A stretch of 21,726 nt of DNA, taken from positions 1 to 21,726 of IMG/VR virus record IMGVR_UViG_3300034418_008659. The stretch is one strand, 5' to 3'. Origin of the DNA: a virus. The notes under the pieces were generated by a model. The model was not told the origin of the DNA and searched no databases. It saw nothing but the letters and a program-made list of their open reading frames with translations. Each line of letters begins with the position of its first letter. Positions within the stretch are counted from its first letter, which is position 1. The position numbers and the translations under genes are program-made. This document shows, piece after piece, positions 20,598 through 21,726 of this stretch.

Positions 20598-20830
20598 ATG
20601 GTTGAAAAACTTTCTCTTGACTCGCCTGTTGATATGCTCTATAATAATGCTTTCAGCCACCACTTTGCTCTACCATGTGCGTAGCACCAGTAGTAGTTCG
20701 GCGAAGTCAAGTAAAAAGTGCACGCGCGAAGCAAAAAAAGTGAATTCAGATGCAAGTCTATGTAGCACCGCCTGCAGTAGTAGATCGACTATTCAAAGCC
20801 GCGGCGCCTCGTTGTCAAGTAGAAAATTGA
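20598..20830 (+). other. stretch of tiny ORFs or non-coding RNA
   Basis: No convincing gene. Three short frames read MVEKLSLDSPVDML... (20598-20684, 28 aa), MCVAPVVVRRSQVKS... (20675-20743, 22 aa) and MQVYVAPPAVVDRLFK... (20750-20830, 26 aa). The last two share VAP-(V/A)VV-R and a QV near the end, and the DNA repeats GTAGCACC and AGTAGTAG. None has a good ribosome-binding site. It may be a small RNA from P11, a leader region, or remnants of a gene. Confidence 0.35.
20617..20645 (+). promoter_or_regulatory. strong promoter P11 without a clear gene behind it
   Basis: TTGACT (20617-20622), 17-base spacer, TATAAT (20640-20645), the best consensus match in the window. What follows for 190 bases has only tiny ORFs. 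Confidence 0.6.
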
Positions 20831-20878
20831 GCGCAAGTGTCAATTTTTTTCTTGCGCTCGCGCTAAAAAAAGCGTAAG
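20823..20878 (+). promoter_or_regulatory. three mutually exclusive hairpins
   Basis: Stem A: AAAATTGA (20823-20830) with TCAATTTT (20040+800-20847), followed by TTT. Stem B: GAGCGCAAG (20829-20837) with CTTGCGCTC (20851-20859), perfect 9 bp. Stem C: CTTGCGCT (20851-20858) with AGCGTAAG (20871-20878). A excludes B and B excludes C, the layout of an attenuator. (Right arm of stem A is 20840-20847.). Confidence 0.45.
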
Positions 20879-20938
20879 ATAGAAAAAATTGAGAAAGAGG
20901 ATTGAGCGAAGCGCGAACCATATACATTCACTTTTCAC

Positions 20939-20967
20939 TTGCGCGTTGCTTAAAACTTTGATATAGT
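20939..20967 (+). promoter_or_regulatory. promoter P12 for the second HTH-like gene
   Basis: TTGCGC (20939-20944), 17-base spacer, TATAGT (20962-20967). It leaves a leader of about 60 bases containing AGCCA...TGGCT, able to form a short hairpin before the gene at 21037. Confidence 0.5.
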
Positions 20968-21036
20968 AGTTTTATCAAATGAGGGAACAGCCAGCCTCTG
21001 ACATGGCTTCATCTTTGCAAATAGTGAGGTTTTACA

Positions 21037-21348
21037 ATGGCAAAGACTGTTAACTACACCAAAGAGCAGGTGTCTAAAATGCTCGAAATGTACGCTGAAG
21101 TTGGCAATGAGGGTCTTGAGCAGATTGCTGAGGCTGTCGAAAAGTCAGTACGCAGTGTACGATCTAAACTGGTACGCGAAGGTGTGTATATTGCTACGCC
21201 TCGCGCTGCGGCAACTCGCAAGGATATGGGTCCTAGCAAGAAAGAGTTGCTGAACGACCTCCAGAGCATCGTTGGCTTTGATGTCACTGGTTTCTCTGGG
21301 GCGACTAAGCCAGCAATTCAAGCGCTAATCACTCGACTGAGTGCCTAA
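21037..21348 (+). CDS. small helix-turn-helix-like protein, copy 2
   Basis: 103 residues, MAKTVNYTKEQVSKML..., with GTGAGG (about 21025-21030) upstream. Paralogue of 17876-18208: IAEAxxKSVRSVRSKLVREGVYIA(T/S)P, (P)(S/T)KKELLN and IVGFD.TG..GATK are shared, the linker differs. Third codon positions differ widely while the protein core is fixed, so the duplication is old and the sequence is under selection. Expected to bind DNA through the SVRSVRSKLVREG helix. It has its own promoter and a strong terminator, so it is a single-gene unit. Confidence 0.85.
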   Translation: MAKTVNYTKEQVSKMLEMYAEVGNEGLEQIAEAVEKSVRSVRSKLVREGVYIATPRAAATRKDMGPSKKELLNDLQSIVGFDVTGFSGATKPAIQALITRLSA

Positions 21349-21369
21349 GCGGTTGAAATAGGGGGGAAC

Positions 21370-21400
21370 AAGGGTAGTGCTTCGGCGCTACCCTTTTTTT
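21370..21400 (+). terminator. rho-independent terminator
   Basis: AAGGGTAGTGC-TTCG-GCGCTACCCTT, an 11-base stem (one G-T pair) with a UUCG tetraloop, followed by seven T. The only textbook terminator in the window. Confidence 0.92.
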
Positions 21401-21726
21401 GTACCCTCGCGCCATCTTCGTGGCGCTCGTGTATTGTTCAAGGGTTAGACCCCTCCCCACCCTGGTATAATAGCATATATTTAGGGTTGATGCAAGAGGA
21501 ATCTATCATTATTTAGTACGAAAACTTAAAAAAATGTAGAAATATCGAAAAACTGGAAAAACGCTCTAAAAACAGCGATTTTTTGCGCCCTGGCAAAGGT
21601 AGGAAAAACTGCAAGATAGTGCTTGCTTGGCTATCGAATTGAACTGAGTGAGGTTAAAACCAAGGTTGATATTGCGTAGAGAGATGCTAAAAACAAAGTG
21701 TATTTTAGATGTAGTTCTCCCCTAGT
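21401..21726. other. gene-less right end
   Basis: 326 bases with no ORF of more than about 14 codons starting with ATG. Holds GCGCCA-tcttcg-TGGCGC (21409-21426), TTCAAGGGTTAGACCC (from 21437) like the left arm of cassette E1, a TATAAT (21466-21471) with only a weak -35, and CGCT...AGCG followed by ATTTTTT (21562-21584), a weak terminator. A leader of a gene beyond the edge or a small RNA are both possible. Confidence 0.4.

Noticed and set aside
20645-20830. Possible tRNA (GTTCGG near 20696)
   Set aside because: No acceptor stem, anticodon arm or matching T-arm could be formed.
20602-20877. 91-aa frame MKNFLLTRLL...
   Set aside because: Serine-rich low-complexity translation across promoter P11 and the hairpin region, with no ribosome-binding site.

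Overview
The window is a piece of a tailed bacteriophage genome, most likely a marine, moderately AT-rich phage of the T4-like/myovirus-like kind. The evidence is a run of large low-complexity tail-fibre/adhesin genes rich in the VQDNV and TDGxGNLxF motifs usual in marine phage fibres, small head-tail genes beside them, and a divergent block of many short, tightly packed early genes. No ribosomal, tRNA, integrase or other chromosomal genes were seen. The host cannot be fixed. Three identical GAAC-N7-GAAC sites resemble the alphaproteobacterial SOS box and are a weak hint only.

Left arm (1-12584, all minus strand, read right to left): a tail-terminator-like protein, a small-terminase-like protein, a 126-aa virion-type protein, then five consecutive fibre/adhesin genes: a 1664-aa PKD-repeat protein, a 301-aa protein, a 575-aa protein, a 470-aa protein with six beta-propeller-like repeats, and a fibre gene that runs off the left edge. 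Genes overlap by 1-4 bases or are separated by 0-30 bases, so this looks like one late virion operon. The fibre proteins share modules with each other.

Centre (12585-12871): a divergent promoter region separating late (minus) from early (plus) transcription.

Right arm (12872-21726, all plus strand): about ten short early transcription units. Recognisable products are two paralogous HAD phosphatases, a MutH/MvaI-like PD-(D/E)xK nuclease, a three-helix membrane protein, a nucleoside 2-deoxyribosyltransferase-like protein, a PPK2-type polyphosphate kinase, two paralogous small helix-turn-helix-like proteins, a DEDDh 3'-5' exonuclease, two small Cys-rich (zinc-type) proteins and several tiny basic or membrane proteins. 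Together they suggest nucleotide/nucleic-acid metabolism and host takeover.

The most unusual feature is a family of about eight intergenic cassettes in the right arm. Each has a left arm ending CACTTAGC, a core of 9-17 consecutive G/C bases containing CCCGG or CCGGG, a right arm GCTAAGTCATTGAA (sometimes in tandem), then one of two conserved boxes and an early promoter (TTGACT-N17-TATAACTATAT). They sit at almost every boundary between early units, even supplying the last codons and stop of some genes, and resemble in layout the mobile promoter/stem-loop cassettes described in T4-type phages. By eye, CCSGG occurs in this window only inside these cassettes. The two first cassettes also carry GAAC-N7-GAAC repeats. 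The stretch 20437-21036 has no convincing gene but holds strong promoters, tiny related ORFs and mutually exclusive hairpins.
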